Origin: CALBZE01 sp036381255
GTDB lineage: Bacteria > Gemmatimonadota > Gemmatimonadetes > Longimicrobiales > RSA9
Direction: 5' to 3'
NCBI GenBank assembly: GCA_036381255.1
Contig: DASVDG010000118.1
Span: 1-48,485 of the forward strand
Length of the DNA: 48,485 nt
The notes under the pieces are model-generated. The model was not told the origin of the DNA, ran no database searches, and saw only the letters and a list, made by a program, of their open reading frames with translations. Below, one piece after another: positions 41,153-48,485 of the stretch. The translations under genes and the position numbers were made by a program. Each line of letters begins with the position of its first letter. Within the stretch, counting starts at the first letter, position 1.

Positions 41153-43534
41153 ATGGAATACATCCGCTGGTTCGACGAACTCGGGCGCGGCGACGTCGCG
41201 CTGGCGGGCGGCAAGGGCGCGAACCTCGGCGAGATGGTGAGCGCCGGGCTGCCGGTGCCGCCGGGCTTCGTGGTGACGGTCGACGCGTTCCACCGATTTC
41301 GGGAGGTGAGCGGGCTGGCCCGGGAAGCGCCGCGGCGGCTGGCGTCGCTCGACGTGGATGATGCCGCGTCGCTGCGCGCGGCCGCGGCGGCGCTGCGGGA
41401 GCGGGTGCGCCGGGCCGCCGTGCCGGCCGAGGTGCGGCGGGCGATCGTCGATGCGTACCGCGAGCTGTCGGGGCGGGTGGGCGCGGACGACGCGTTCGTC
41501 GCCGTGCGGTCGTCGGCGACGGTCGAGGACACGGCGCAGTACTCCTTCGCCGGAATGTTCCAGAGCTTCCTGAACGTGCGCGGCGCCGATGCGCTCGTGG
41601 ACCGGGTGCGCGACTGCTGGGCGTCGACGTACGGCGAGCGCGTGCTGTTCTACCGGATCAAGCAGGGGCTGACCGAGGAGTCGCCGATCGCCGTCGTCGT
41701 GCAGGAGATGGTGAACGCCGGGAAGGCGGGCGTGCTGTTCACGGTCGACCCGGCGACGCGCGATCCGAAGCACGTCGTCATCGAAGCCGCGTGGGGGCTG
41801 GGCGAGGTGGTGGTGGCGGGCGAGGTCAACCCGGACCGCTACGAGGTGGAGAAGGACACGCTCTCGGCGGTGCGGATCATCGGTCGCAAGGACTTCATGC
41901 GGGTCCGCGACGACCGGACGGGGCGGAACATCCGCGTCGAGCTGGAAGAGGACCGGGCGACGGCGCCAGTGCTGACGAACGCCGAGGTGCGCGCGCTGAC
42001 CGAGCTGGCCAAGCGCGACGAGGCGCACTACGGCGCGCCGCAGGACGCGGAGTGGGCGATCGCCGACGGCCGCGTGTACCTGCTGCAGACGCGTCCGGTC
42101 ACGACGCCCCGGGTCCGGGCGCGGCGGGCCGCGCCCGCGCCGGCGGCCGGGCACGTCCTGCTCAGCGGGCTGGGCGCGAGCCCCGGCACGGCGACGGGCG
42201 TGGTCCGCGTGCTCGCGTCGCCCGAGGAGGGCGGCCGCCTCGAGCGGGGCGAGGTGCTGGTGACGAAGCGCACGGCGCCCGACTGGGTGCCGGTCATGCG
42301 ACGGGCGGCCGCGATCGTCACGGACTCCGGCGGGATGACGTCGCACGCCGCGATCGTCTCCCGCGAGCTGGGCATCCCGTGCATCGTCGGCACCCGCGAG
42401 GCGACGCGGATGCTCGCGGACGGCATGACCGTGACCGTCGACGGCCGAGACGGCACGGTCACGGCCGCGGCGGCGCCCGAGGCCGCCGCGGGTGCGGCCG
42501 CGCCCGCAGCGGCACGGCAGGGCGCGCCGCAGGCTGCGCCGGCGCCGAGCGCCGCGCCGGCCGGACGGGCGGCCGGGCCGGAGATGGCGCCGTCGCCGGC
42601 GCCCGCGGCGCCCGGCACCGCGACGCTGCTCTACGTCAATCTCGCCGAGCCGGAGCGGGTGGACGCGGTGGCGGCGATGCCGGTCGACGGCGTCGGGCTG
42701 CTGCGCGCCGAGTTCATGATCCTCTCGGCGCTGGACGGCGCGCACCCGCGGCTGCTGCTCGAGCGGGGCCGGGGCGACGAGTTCGTCGATCGGCTCGCCG
42801 CGGACCTGACGACGTTCGCGCGGGCGTTCCACCCGCGGCCGGTGATCTACCGGACCATGGACTTCAAGTCGAACGAGTTCCGGCACCTGGAGGGCGGCGA
42901 GCGCTTCGAGCCGACGGAGGACAATCCGATGATCGGCTACCGGGGGTGCTACCGCTACATCCGGGAGCCGGAGCTGTTCACGATGGAGCTTCGCGCGGTC
43001 GAGCGGGTGCGCGAACGGTTCGACAACCTGCACATCATGATCCCGTTCGTGCGAAGCGGCTGGGAGTTCCGGGAGTGCAGGGCGCTGATCGACCGGAGCC
43101 GGCTGAAGCACGACCGTCGCCTGAAGCTCTGGGTCATGGCCGAGGTGCCGTCGATCGTGTACTGGCTCGACGAGTACGCGCGCCTGGGCGCGACGGGCGT
43201 CTCGATCGGCTCGAACGACCTGGCCCAGCTCGTGCTCGGCGTGGACCGCGACAGCGAGATCGTCGCGCCCGTCTACGACGAGCGCGACCCGGCCGTGCTC
43301 GCCGCGATCCGGACGATCATCCGCGCGTGCCGACGGCTCGGGATCACCAGCTCGATCTGCGGCCAGGCGCCGTCCGTGTACCCGGATTACGCGGGGCGGC
43401 TCGTCGAGTGGGGGATCGATTCCATCTCCGTGAATCCCGACGCGGTGGAGGCGACGCGGACGAACATCGACCGCGCGGAGCGGAGGGTGCTGTTGGATCG
43501 GGCATGCGGAATAGGCGGTCGATTTGGATGGTAA
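41153..43534 (+). CDS. ppsA: Phosphoenolpyruvate synthase
   Basis: Makes PEP from pyruvate and ATP for gluconeogenesis. The 793-residue enzyme has the ATP-grasp N-terminus (WFDELGRGDVALAGGKGANL, VRSSATVED), the swivelling domain with the phospho-histidine motif GGMTSHAAIVSRELG, and a C-terminal PEP barrel with the catalytic cysteine in SICGQAPS. An Ala/Pro-rich linker of about 45 residues (near 442-485) between the swivel and barrel domains is longer than in E. coli. ATG 41153 precedes EYIRWFDEL, the family start; the GTG at 41144 is unlikely. Confidence 0.92.
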   Translation: MEYIRWFDELGRGDVALAGGKGANLGEMVSAGLPVPPGFVVTVDAFHRFREVSGLAREAPRRLASLDVDDAASLRAAAAALRERVRRAAVPAEVRRAIVDAYRELSGRVGADDAFVAVRSSATVEDTAQYSFAGMFQSFLNVRGADALVDRVRDCWASTYGERVLFYRIKQGLTEESPIAVVVQEMVNAGKAGVLFTVDPATRDPKHVVIEAAWGLGEVVVAGEVNPDRYEVEKDTLSAVRIIGRKDFMRVRDDRTGRNIRVELEEDRATAPVLTNAEVRALTELAKRDEAHYGAPQDAEWAIADGRVYLLQTRPVTTPRVRARRAAPAPAAGHVLLSGLGASPGTATGVVRVLASPEEGGRLERGEVLVTKRTAPDWVPVMRRAAAIVTDSGGMTSHAAIVSRELGIPCIVGTREATRMLADGMTVTVDGRDGTVTAAAAPEAAAGAAAPAAARQGAPQAAPAPSAAPAGRAAGPEMAPSPAPAAPGTATLLYVNLAEPERVDAVAAMPVDGVGLLRAEFMILSALDGAHPRLLLERGRGDEFVDRLAADLTTFARAFHPRPVIYRTMDFKSNEFRHLEGGERFEPTEDNPMIGYRGCYRYIREPELFTMELRAVERVRERFDNLHIMIPFVRSGWEFRECRALIDRSRLKHDRRLKLWVMAEVPSIVYWLDEYARLGATGVSIGSNDLAQLVLGVDRDSEIVAPVYDERDPAVLAAIRTIIRACRRLGITSSICGQAPSVYPDYAGRLVEWGIDSISVNPDAVEATRTNIDRAERRVLLDRACGIGGRFGW

Positions 43535-43638
43535 TCGAACTTGGCGTTAAGGACCACTAAGGAAATCCATGATTGATTGGCTCAGGCCGCATCAGGGCGC
43601 ATCTTGCGTCGGCGCAGCAATCGAATACCGTTAAACAG

Positions 43639-44415
43639 CTACGCAGGATCGTGCATTACTGAACGCCAATAATCAGCAAACTCCCCGCGATGGTCCCATA
43701 GCACTACTTTGGCCTTATAAGAAAGCAGCTTGAAGGTGTCGTTGCTATAACCTTTCCTTGAATCATCGATAAATGCTACTGGAACAACCTGTCGGTTTCG
43801 CTCAACAATATCCCAGAAAATGTTGAGTGATCGACGCATTGACAGTTCAGATGCAACGGCTTGAACCGCATGTATTTGCCCATTTCGGAGGACGAAGTCC
43901 AAGGAGTGAACAACCTTGCTTATACCTTGCATTTGCTGATTTCTCTGGTACGGGATCCCAGCATCCTTGAAGAAGATCTCAACTTCCTCCCAGAAGTGGA
44001 CCGCAGGAGTGTGCAGTTGTGTCTTGCCCACTTGGATGCACTTAGAAACCACGGTGGCAAGGTGGTGAAGGGCTGCCCCCAAGTCACTATGTCGAATTAC
44101 AGGGATCCACAGCTCTCCTCCACCCCAGCGAATATCATGCTCATTGGCAAGTTCTTCTACATGGCGCCATATAGCAGCACCCGGGTCAGTTTGCCCCGAA
44201 AGGAGCGCAACCTCCTGATGTACGAATCCCCCATCGGATAGAATCCATTCTCCAGATTGTAACTCCTCGAGGTAAACGTCAATTACATCCCCACTTTCAT
44301 CCGTAAAGGGTGTGGAGACAATGAAGCGCCCTTCGCTTTGCCTTTCCAGGTCAATCTCGCTGTCAAAAAACCTACAGAGCGAGTTGACCACCTCTTCCCG
44401 ATTTAGGTTCTTCAT
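43639..44415 (-). CDS. DUF1828/DUF1829 protein
   Basis: A 258-residue protein. Residues ~20-115 match DUF1828 (ESGDVIDVYLEELQSGEWIL, SDGG) and residues ~135-225 DUF1829 (HSLDFVLRNGQIHAVQAVAS). Function unknown; the pair is found in mobile regions. ATG 44415 overlaps the stop of the upstream gene (ATGA). It is about 48% GC, well below its neighbours, and clearly imported. Confidence 0.75.
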   Translation of the reverse strand: MKNLNREEVVNSLCRFFDSEIDLERQSEGRFIVSTPFTDESGDVIDVYLEELQSGEWILSDGGFVHQEVALLSGQTDPGAAIWRHVEELANEHDIRWGGGELWIPVIRHSDLGAALHHLATVVSKCIQVGKTQLHTPAVHFWEEVEIFFKDAGIPYQRNQQMQGISKVVHSLDFVLRNGQIHAVQAVASELSMRRSLNIFWDIVERNRQVVPVAFIDDSRKGYSNDTFKLLSYKAKVVLWDHRGEFADYWRSVMHDPA

Positions 44416-44891
44416 CGGAGTACCAAGGTCTCTTGAATGGTGGTCATTGAGAGGATGACATTACAATGCCTCATGAAGGTGACGAGAGCATCGTTGGGGT
44501 CGTCACAATTCACTCCATCTATTGGTTCGGCGTATTTGTCTCCAAACCCTGGCCGGAAGTAGTGGATATGTGGACCACGGACCGAGCCGCCCCCCAGCTT
44601 TTTCGGGATACGGTGCCTTTGGGCGCAACAGAGCCTTGCAAGGACTTCGCCATTCCATTTGAGGACAAAACGGAAGCGGCGGTTAGATGTCCCATCAATG
44701 CGGAAAGCCTCCCGCCGCGGACCAAGCAAGCGAATCTGGAGGAAGCGGTGATGATTCGCTCTTCTGCTCGAGGATGGGGTCGGGCCCGGCGGAGCGACTA
44801 ATGGCTTCCAAGCTATCTCGTCGGTCCGGATTAGCCTTTTCGGTAGCATCACCAACTCATGGACGCGTTCAGCCGTGAGGAGTTCGGCCAT
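44412..44891 (-). CDS. DUF6978-like partner of the DUF1828 gene
   Basis: A 159-residue protein from ATG 44891 (MAELLTAERVHELVMLPKRL). Recognisable are FRFVLKWNGEVLARLCCAQR and GPHIHYFRPGFGDKYAEPID, then a C-terminal FMRHCNV. Such proteins regularly precede DUF1828/1829 genes. The stop overlaps the next start, so the two are one transcript. A toxin-antitoxin-like or defence role is possible but unproven. Confidence 0.55.
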   Translation of the reverse strand: MAELLTAERVHELVMLPKRLIRTDEIAWKPLVAPPGPTPSSSRRANHHRFLQIRLLGPRREAFRIDGTSNRRFRFVLKWNGEVLARLCCAQRHRIPKKLGGGSVRGPHIHYFRPGFGDKYAEPIDGVNCDDPNDALVTFMRHCNVILSMTTIQETLVLR

Positions 44892-45417
44892 GGCGACAAG
44901 GATTCGAGGGTTGTCGGTCCGTAGCCCGGGTAGGCTTGCTGCCAAAGTAATCTTGGGCTCGCCAACAGGCCACCGGCTTCTGCAACCTGGTGTGGCGCCA
45001 CATCAGAATGAAATCTGCGATAACGACACGCGCAGCCATTTTGCTGCGCTGGCACAAGTTCTGCCCTGGTCGATTCGATCTACCGACGGGAGGTGGCTTC
45101 GATGGCGCAAACTGCGATAACGCACAACTCGCTCGCCCATGCGCTTCGCCGCGTTGGCTACAGCGCGCCGCGGATACCGAGTCGCGCAGCCGTGTGGCAT
45201 AGAACGGCGCGTTCACCTTCGAATCATTTTTGAGATGGACGTAGGCGGTGGGGTCTCGCCTGCGGGGCGCGGGATGCCGTACGCGACCATCACTGGCTCG
45301 CGCACACTTCGCTGATCGTTCAAGAGCCGGCCCCCGCGATCGCCCCGATCATAGGGAGCCGTATCCACGCACATGACCTCGGCCGCTGGGCCAGACGGCG
45401 CGCGCGATGCCCGGGAC
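44892..45417. other. 526-bp intergenic region beside the low-GC cassette
   Basis: CTGCGATAACG is repeated at 45015-45025 and 45112-45122, and a 7-bp hairpin (45030-45036 with 45043-45049) follows the first copy. No gene with a ribosome site is seen. GC content rises to the chromosomal level at about 45.25 kb, which may mark the island edge. Confidence 0.45.
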
Positions 45418-46677
45418 TCACGACGAATCGCGATCTAGCAGCGCCGCGGGTTGGACCGTGTCCGGGCCGAACCGTTTCCGCAACGTATCGAGCGCGCGGA
45501 CGAGGCGCCGCTCGCGGACGGCGGCCGCGGCTTCGCCGGGCGGGTCGAAGAGACCGAGCTGGGCGCCGTCGCCCCACTCCGCCGGCTCGACGAGGTTCGA
45601 CAGCGCGACGCCGAGGAGTCGCACGCCCTCACGGCGCTGCTTCCGCAGGCGCCGGAGGAGTGCGCGCGCTTCGGCGAAGATCTGCCGTTCGGACGTCATG
45701 GGGACGCGGGGCGTATGGCTGGCCAGCCGGGTCCGGAAATCCGGGTCCCGCACCTTGACGGTCACCGTTCGCGCCAGGCGGCCGTCGTCGGCCAGGTCGA
45801 TCGCCACGCGCACGACGAGCGCGAGGAGCTCGCGATCGAGCGCCTCGTCGTCGTGGATGTCCGCGGGGAACGTCTCTTCCCGACTGTGCGACTTGGGCGG
45901 GCCGGGCGGCAGCACCGGCGTCGGGTCGATGCCGCGGATCCGGTCGTAGAGACGACGGCCTCCCCGCTCGCCGAACCAGCTTGCCAGCGCGTCGGCCGGG
46001 TAGCGCAGCGCGTCGGCGACCGTGCGCAGGCCGAAGCGCGCGAGTCGTTCCGCGGTCCTCGGCCCGATCCCGGGCAGCTCCGGCAGGTCGAAGCCGCGGA
46101 GGAACGCCGCCTCCTCTCCCGGCGGCACGATGCGCACGCCGCCCGGCTTGGCCCTGGAGGCGGCCAGCTTCGCGACGAGGCGGTTCGTCGCGCCGCCGAT
46201 CGAGAGCGAGATCCCCGTTTCCTCGAGTACGCGTGCACGGATCCGATGCGCCAGTGCGCCCAGGTCCTCGCCGAATACGCCCTCGGTTCCGGTGACGTCC
46301 AGGTAGAACTCGTCGATCGATGCCGGATCCAGCACGACCGCGTATTCGCTCAGGATCGCGCGGATGCGCCGGTTCATCGCGACGACCGCGTCCCGGGGCA
46401 CCGGCACGACGGTCGCTTCCGGGCAGAGGCGCAGCGCCCGGGCGGTCGGCATGCCGTTCCGGATGCCGAACGCGCGGACCTCGTAGGAGGCGGAGCTCAC
46501 CACGCCGCGCCCCTCCGGCCGACCGCCGACGATGAGGTAAGGCGCCTTCCCCGCTCCGTCGGGATCGACGATGCGTGCGACGGCGACGAACATGGCGTCG
46601 CAATCGGCCAGAAGGATCCGTCGTACGGTCGTCGGCGGCATCTCGGGAACGCGCGGGACGCGGCGATCGTCGCTCAT
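45418..46677 (-). CDS. dinB: DNA polymerase IV (Y family)
   Basis: A 419-residue translesion polymerase. The catalytic carboxylates are in LLADCDAMFVAV (first Asp) and LDPASIDEFYLDVTG (Asp-Glu); the steric gate aromatic is kept (MF rather than FF). YEVRAFGIRNGMP, the thumb GIGPRTAERL hairpin, and the little-finger start PKSHSREETFP are clear. The C-terminus LGLFDP resembles the beta-clamp binding motif QLxLF (seen as AQLGLFDP). The usual Glu after FFxxVE is Ala-Arg here. ATG 46677 is the first start with the short polar lead-in; ATG 46641 is possible. Confidence 0.92.
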   Translation of the reverse strand: MSDDRRVPRVPEMPPTTVRRILLADCDAMFVAVARIVDPDGAGKAPYLIVGGRPEGRGVVSSASYEVRAFGIRNGMPTARALRLCPEATVVPVPRDAVVAMNRRIRAILSEYAVVLDPASIDEFYLDVTGTEGVFGEDLGALAHRIRARVLEETGISLSIGGATNRLVAKLAASRAKPGGVRIVPPGEEAAFLRGFDLPELPGIGPRTAERLARFGLRTVADALRYPADALASWFGERGGRRLYDRIRGIDPTPVLPPGPPKSHSREETFPADIHDDEALDRELLALVVRVAIDLADDGRLARTVTVKVRDPDFRTRLASHTPRVPMTSERQIFAEARALLRRLRKQRREGVRLLGVALSNLVEPAEWGDGAQLGLFDPPGEAAAAVRERRLVRALDTLRKRFGPDTVQPAALLDRDSS

Positions 46678-46750
46678 GCAGGAATGTCGGCGGGCGTGGA
46701 CGTCCTGTCCACCCCGCAGCGCCTCGGCCGCGGCAGGGCGTCGACGAGCG

Positions 46751-47671
46751 TCACGCGATCTTGCGCCGAGCTCGTCCGGCGCCGCCGATGCCGAGCCGTT
46801 CCGCGAGCCGAATCGCATCGAACGGCGCGTGCACCCTCGCGTCGTTGTCGAAATAGACGTAGACGTCGCGTCCTTTCCGGCCGGGTGGCGCGGCGTCGGT
46901 GATGCGGCGGGCGGAGGCCGGCTCGCGGCCGGCGCGCCAGGCGCGGATACGGTCGGCCCACCAGTCGAGCTGGGCGTCGGAGTAGCCGCTGGCATAGAGC
47001 TGCTCCGCGCCGTGCAGTCGGATGTAGACGAAATCCGCGGTCACCTCCTCGGCGTACGGCCAGTTGCCGGCGGTGTCGGCGAAGACGAACGCCGCGCGGT
47101 GGTGTCGGAGCAGGCGCGCGAAGTCGGGGACGAGGAACGATGGGTTGCGGACCTCGAACGCGTAGCGGATCCGCCGTTCGCCGTCGGCGCGGGTCCAGCT
47201 CCGGCCGGTCAGGTGCGCGTCGTGGTGGCGGGCGAGCGCCGCGGCCTCGGTCGTCGTGCGCGGCAGGCGCTCGAGGAACCGGGCGACGCGCTGCTCGTCG
47301 AAGCCGAAGTTCGGTGGGAGCTGCCAGAGGATCGGGCCCAGCTTCTCGCCGAGCCGCAGGACGCCGGACGCGAAGAAGTTGGCCAGCGCGGTGTCGACGT
47401 CCTTCAGCTTCTTCATGTGGGTGATGAAGCGGCTGCCCTTGACGGCGAAGAGGAATCGCGGCGGCGTCTCCTCGTACCAGCGGCGATAGCTGGTCGGGCG
47501 CTGAAGCGAGTAGAACGAGCCGTTGATCTCGATCGAGTTGACCTTGCGGCTCGCGTATTCCAGCTCCCGCCGCCGGACCAGGTCCCGCGGGTAGAAAACG
47601 CCGCGCCAGCCGGCGTAGCTCCAGCCCGAGATGCCGATTCTGAGATCCGTCACGCGGCGCACCGCTTGCAT
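46751..47671 (-). CDS. DUF72 protein
   Basis: A 306-residue TIM-barrel-like protein with the DUF72 marks RIGISGWSYAGWRGVFYP, SIEINGSFYSLQRPTSYRRW, FAVKGSRFITHMKKL and FEVRNPSF, then VYVYFDNDA near the end. Function is unknown. It is 73 bp upstream of dinB on the same strand and may be co-transcribed. Confidence 0.9.
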   Translation of the reverse strand: MQAVRRVTDLRIGISGWSYAGWRGVFYPRDLVRRRELEYASRKVNSIEINGSFYSLQRPTSYRRWYEETPPRFLFAVKGSRFITHMKKLKDVDTALANFFASGVLRLGEKLGPILWQLPPNFGFDEQRVARFLERLPRTTTEAAALARHHDAHLTGRSWTRADGERRIRYAFEVRNPSFLVPDFARLLRHHRAAFVFADTAGNWPYAEEVTADFVYIRLHGAEQLYASGYSDAQLDWWADRIRAWRAGREPASARRITDAAPPGRKGRDVYVYFDNDARVHAPFDAIRLAERLGIGGAGRARRKIA

Positions 47672-47823
47672 GGTTCGTACCCCGGCGGCCCCGCACCGGG
47701 CCGCGCAGCCGCCACGGTCGGGCGACCGCGGCGGCTGCTCGTCTATCGGGGGCGCAGTGCGCCTCCGTCGCAGGAGCGCGAACCGCCGCGGGCAACCGCG
47801 GAGCAGGAGTATCGGAGGTCGCA

Positions 47824-48339
47824 GTGCGGCAGGTCACGGTGGTGCTCGCGGCCGTCCTCCTGGGGTGCGCCACCGCCCCGTTGGACGCCCAGTTGCCGGA
47901 CGGCACGGGGAAGGCGCGAAGCCCCGCGTCCGGGGAAGCCACGTACGTCCGGTCCGGCCCCGTCGTCATCGCGCAGGAGGTGCTGGACGGCTGGCGCTTC
48001 CTCTACTCGTTCATCACCGAGGTGGAGTTCGTGCTGTGCCTCGAGGGCGAGGAACGCGATGGCGTGATCGTCGTCGATGGGTTCCGCCTCGCGCGCATGG
48101 AAAACTCGAGCGCGACCAGCGTCCGCTACCACCCGTGCCAGAGCGACGCGTACGTCGGCACCGCGCACAACCACCCGCCGACCGCTTCCGGCGGGTCGCT
48201 CTGCTACCGGTCCCTCCCGGACCGCCGCAGCTTCGAGCAGGATGCGCGCGCGATCGTGGACATCATCCTGTGCGGCGAGGACCGGTTCATCTGGATCCTG
48301 AAAGACGGAACGACGGGCGGGCCGGGCCGCGAGCGGTGA
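47824..48339 (+). CDS. Secreted JAMM/MPN-like protein
   Basis: A 171-residue protein with a lipoprotein-type signal (VVLAAVLLGCATA; Cys near residue 15). The C-terminal half has a JAB/JAMM-like pattern: an acidic LEGEE strand, GTAHNHPPTASGG (HxHP) and SLPDRRSFEQDARAIVDIIL, matching HxH-x7-10-S-x2-D only loosely (Ser and Asp are displaced). Bacterial JAMM proteins are zinc peptidases or deubiquitinase-like. GTG 47824 has GGAG upstream. It could be a metal-site-degenerate member. Confidence 0.5.
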   Translation: MRQVTVVLAAVLLGCATAPLDAQLPDGTGKARSPASGEATYVRSGPVVIAQEVLDGWRFLYSFITEVEFVLCLEGEERDGVIVVDGFRLARMENSSATSVRYHPCQSDAYVGTAHNHPPTASGGSLCYRSLPDRRSFEQDARAIVDIILCGEDRFIWILKDGTTGGPGRER

Positions 48340-48485
48340 AGGGCGCCGGCGGCCTGGCGGCCGCCGGGGAGCGGGGCTTCGCCCCGGGAGCGCCGGCCTG
48401 TCGGCCGGCGGGGGCGGCCGGCTGCGCCGGCCGGGACGGACCCTGGCGGGTCCGGGGGCGGGCGCTGCGCGCCCGGGGGGCGCGG
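48340..48485. other. GC-rich palindromic intergenic tail
   Basis: After the last gene the sequence is a series of short GC palindromes (GCCGGCC, CGGCCGGC, GGGGCTTCGCCCC at about 48372-48384) with no coding frame. GGGGC-TTC-GCCCC is a tight UUCG-like hairpin and may terminate the gene before it. Confidence 0.4.

Noticed and set aside
39494..43111. 1,205-codon open frame on the minus strand
   Set aside because: It runs opposite ppsA and the Usp gene, whose families are certain; composition is typical of a GC-rich shadow frame.
45009..45165. Third attC-like site near the DUF1828 cassette
   Set aside because: GATAAC boxes and a small hairpin occur, but no matching GTT box or long arm pairing, and no similarity to copies A and B.
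1..48485. tRNA or rRNA genes
   Set aside because: I looked for GTTCGAATC-type T-loops with matching acceptor stems and for conserved rRNA blocks and found none; a covariance search would settle it.

Overview
The window is about 48.5 kb of very GC-rich DNA, roughly 65-70% by eye. Two islands are clearly more AT-rich: about 8.35-10.7 kb and 43.55-45.2 kb. The core genes are bacterial (gyrA, dinB, ppsA, pfkA, an ECF sigma/anti-sigma pair). Six-bladed-propeller lipoproteins, very large FtsX-type permeases and dense leaderless-looking operons make Gemmatimonadota or a related soil phylum likely. That placement is inference; there is no rRNA gene to confirm it.

Layout. 1-343: 3' end of a kynureninase-like gene. 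413-6584: a type I-C CRISPR-Cas effector operon (cas3, cas5c, cas8c, cas7c). Its next gene, cas4, is cut after 27 codons by an IS1380-family element (6585-8344), and cas1, cas2 and the CRISPR array are absent from the window. The 307-bp gap between cas3 and cas5c holds one isolated 32-nt type I-C repeat on the minus strand, a short spacer-like stretch and a strong hairpin. The first 11 nt of the pseudo-spacer match the cas5c promoter region next to a TTC PAM, with one mismatch exactly at position 6. This looks like a crRNA-like RNA that directs Cascade to repress its own operon (CreR-like), kept in a locus that has lost adaptation. 8.39-11.56 kb: a DAC-like gene, a PD-(D/E)XK gene and a DUF6883/DUF4926 pair. 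Two related ~150-165 bp imperfect palindromes follow the first two genes and resemble integron attC sites. 11.6-16.0 kb: ordinary accessory genes (lipoprotein, DUF4328, methyltransferase, M15-like peptidase).

16.2-27.2 kb, minus strand: a RiPP-type biosynthetic cluster. A radical SAM/SPASM maturase comes first, followed by two duplicated precursor peptides with near-identical leaders and tandem Cys-X3-Asp cores, each followed by a hairpin. Then come a PqqD-like/M50 protease, a GT1 glycosyltransferase, a tiny ORF behind a good sigma70-type promoter, an FtsX permease, a GT9-like protein and a JmjC-type cupin hydroxylase. The likely product is a thioether-bridged (ranthipeptide-like), hydroxylated and possibly glycosylated peptide.

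28-48 kb: housekeeping and signalling genes. These are phosphofructokinase; a hidden SelW-like selenoprotein with an in-frame TGA and a bacterial SECIS-like hairpin; a heptad-repeat coiled-coil protein; a Uma2 pseudogene; an HD-GYP protein overlapping an MBL hydrolase; a MIP18-family protein; an alpha/beta hydrolase; gyrA; an ECF sigma/anti-sigma pair; a TPR protein; a tandem Usp; and PEP synthase. A low-GC two-gene cassette (DUF1828/1829 with a partner), dinB, DUF72 and a secreted JAMM-like protein finish the window.
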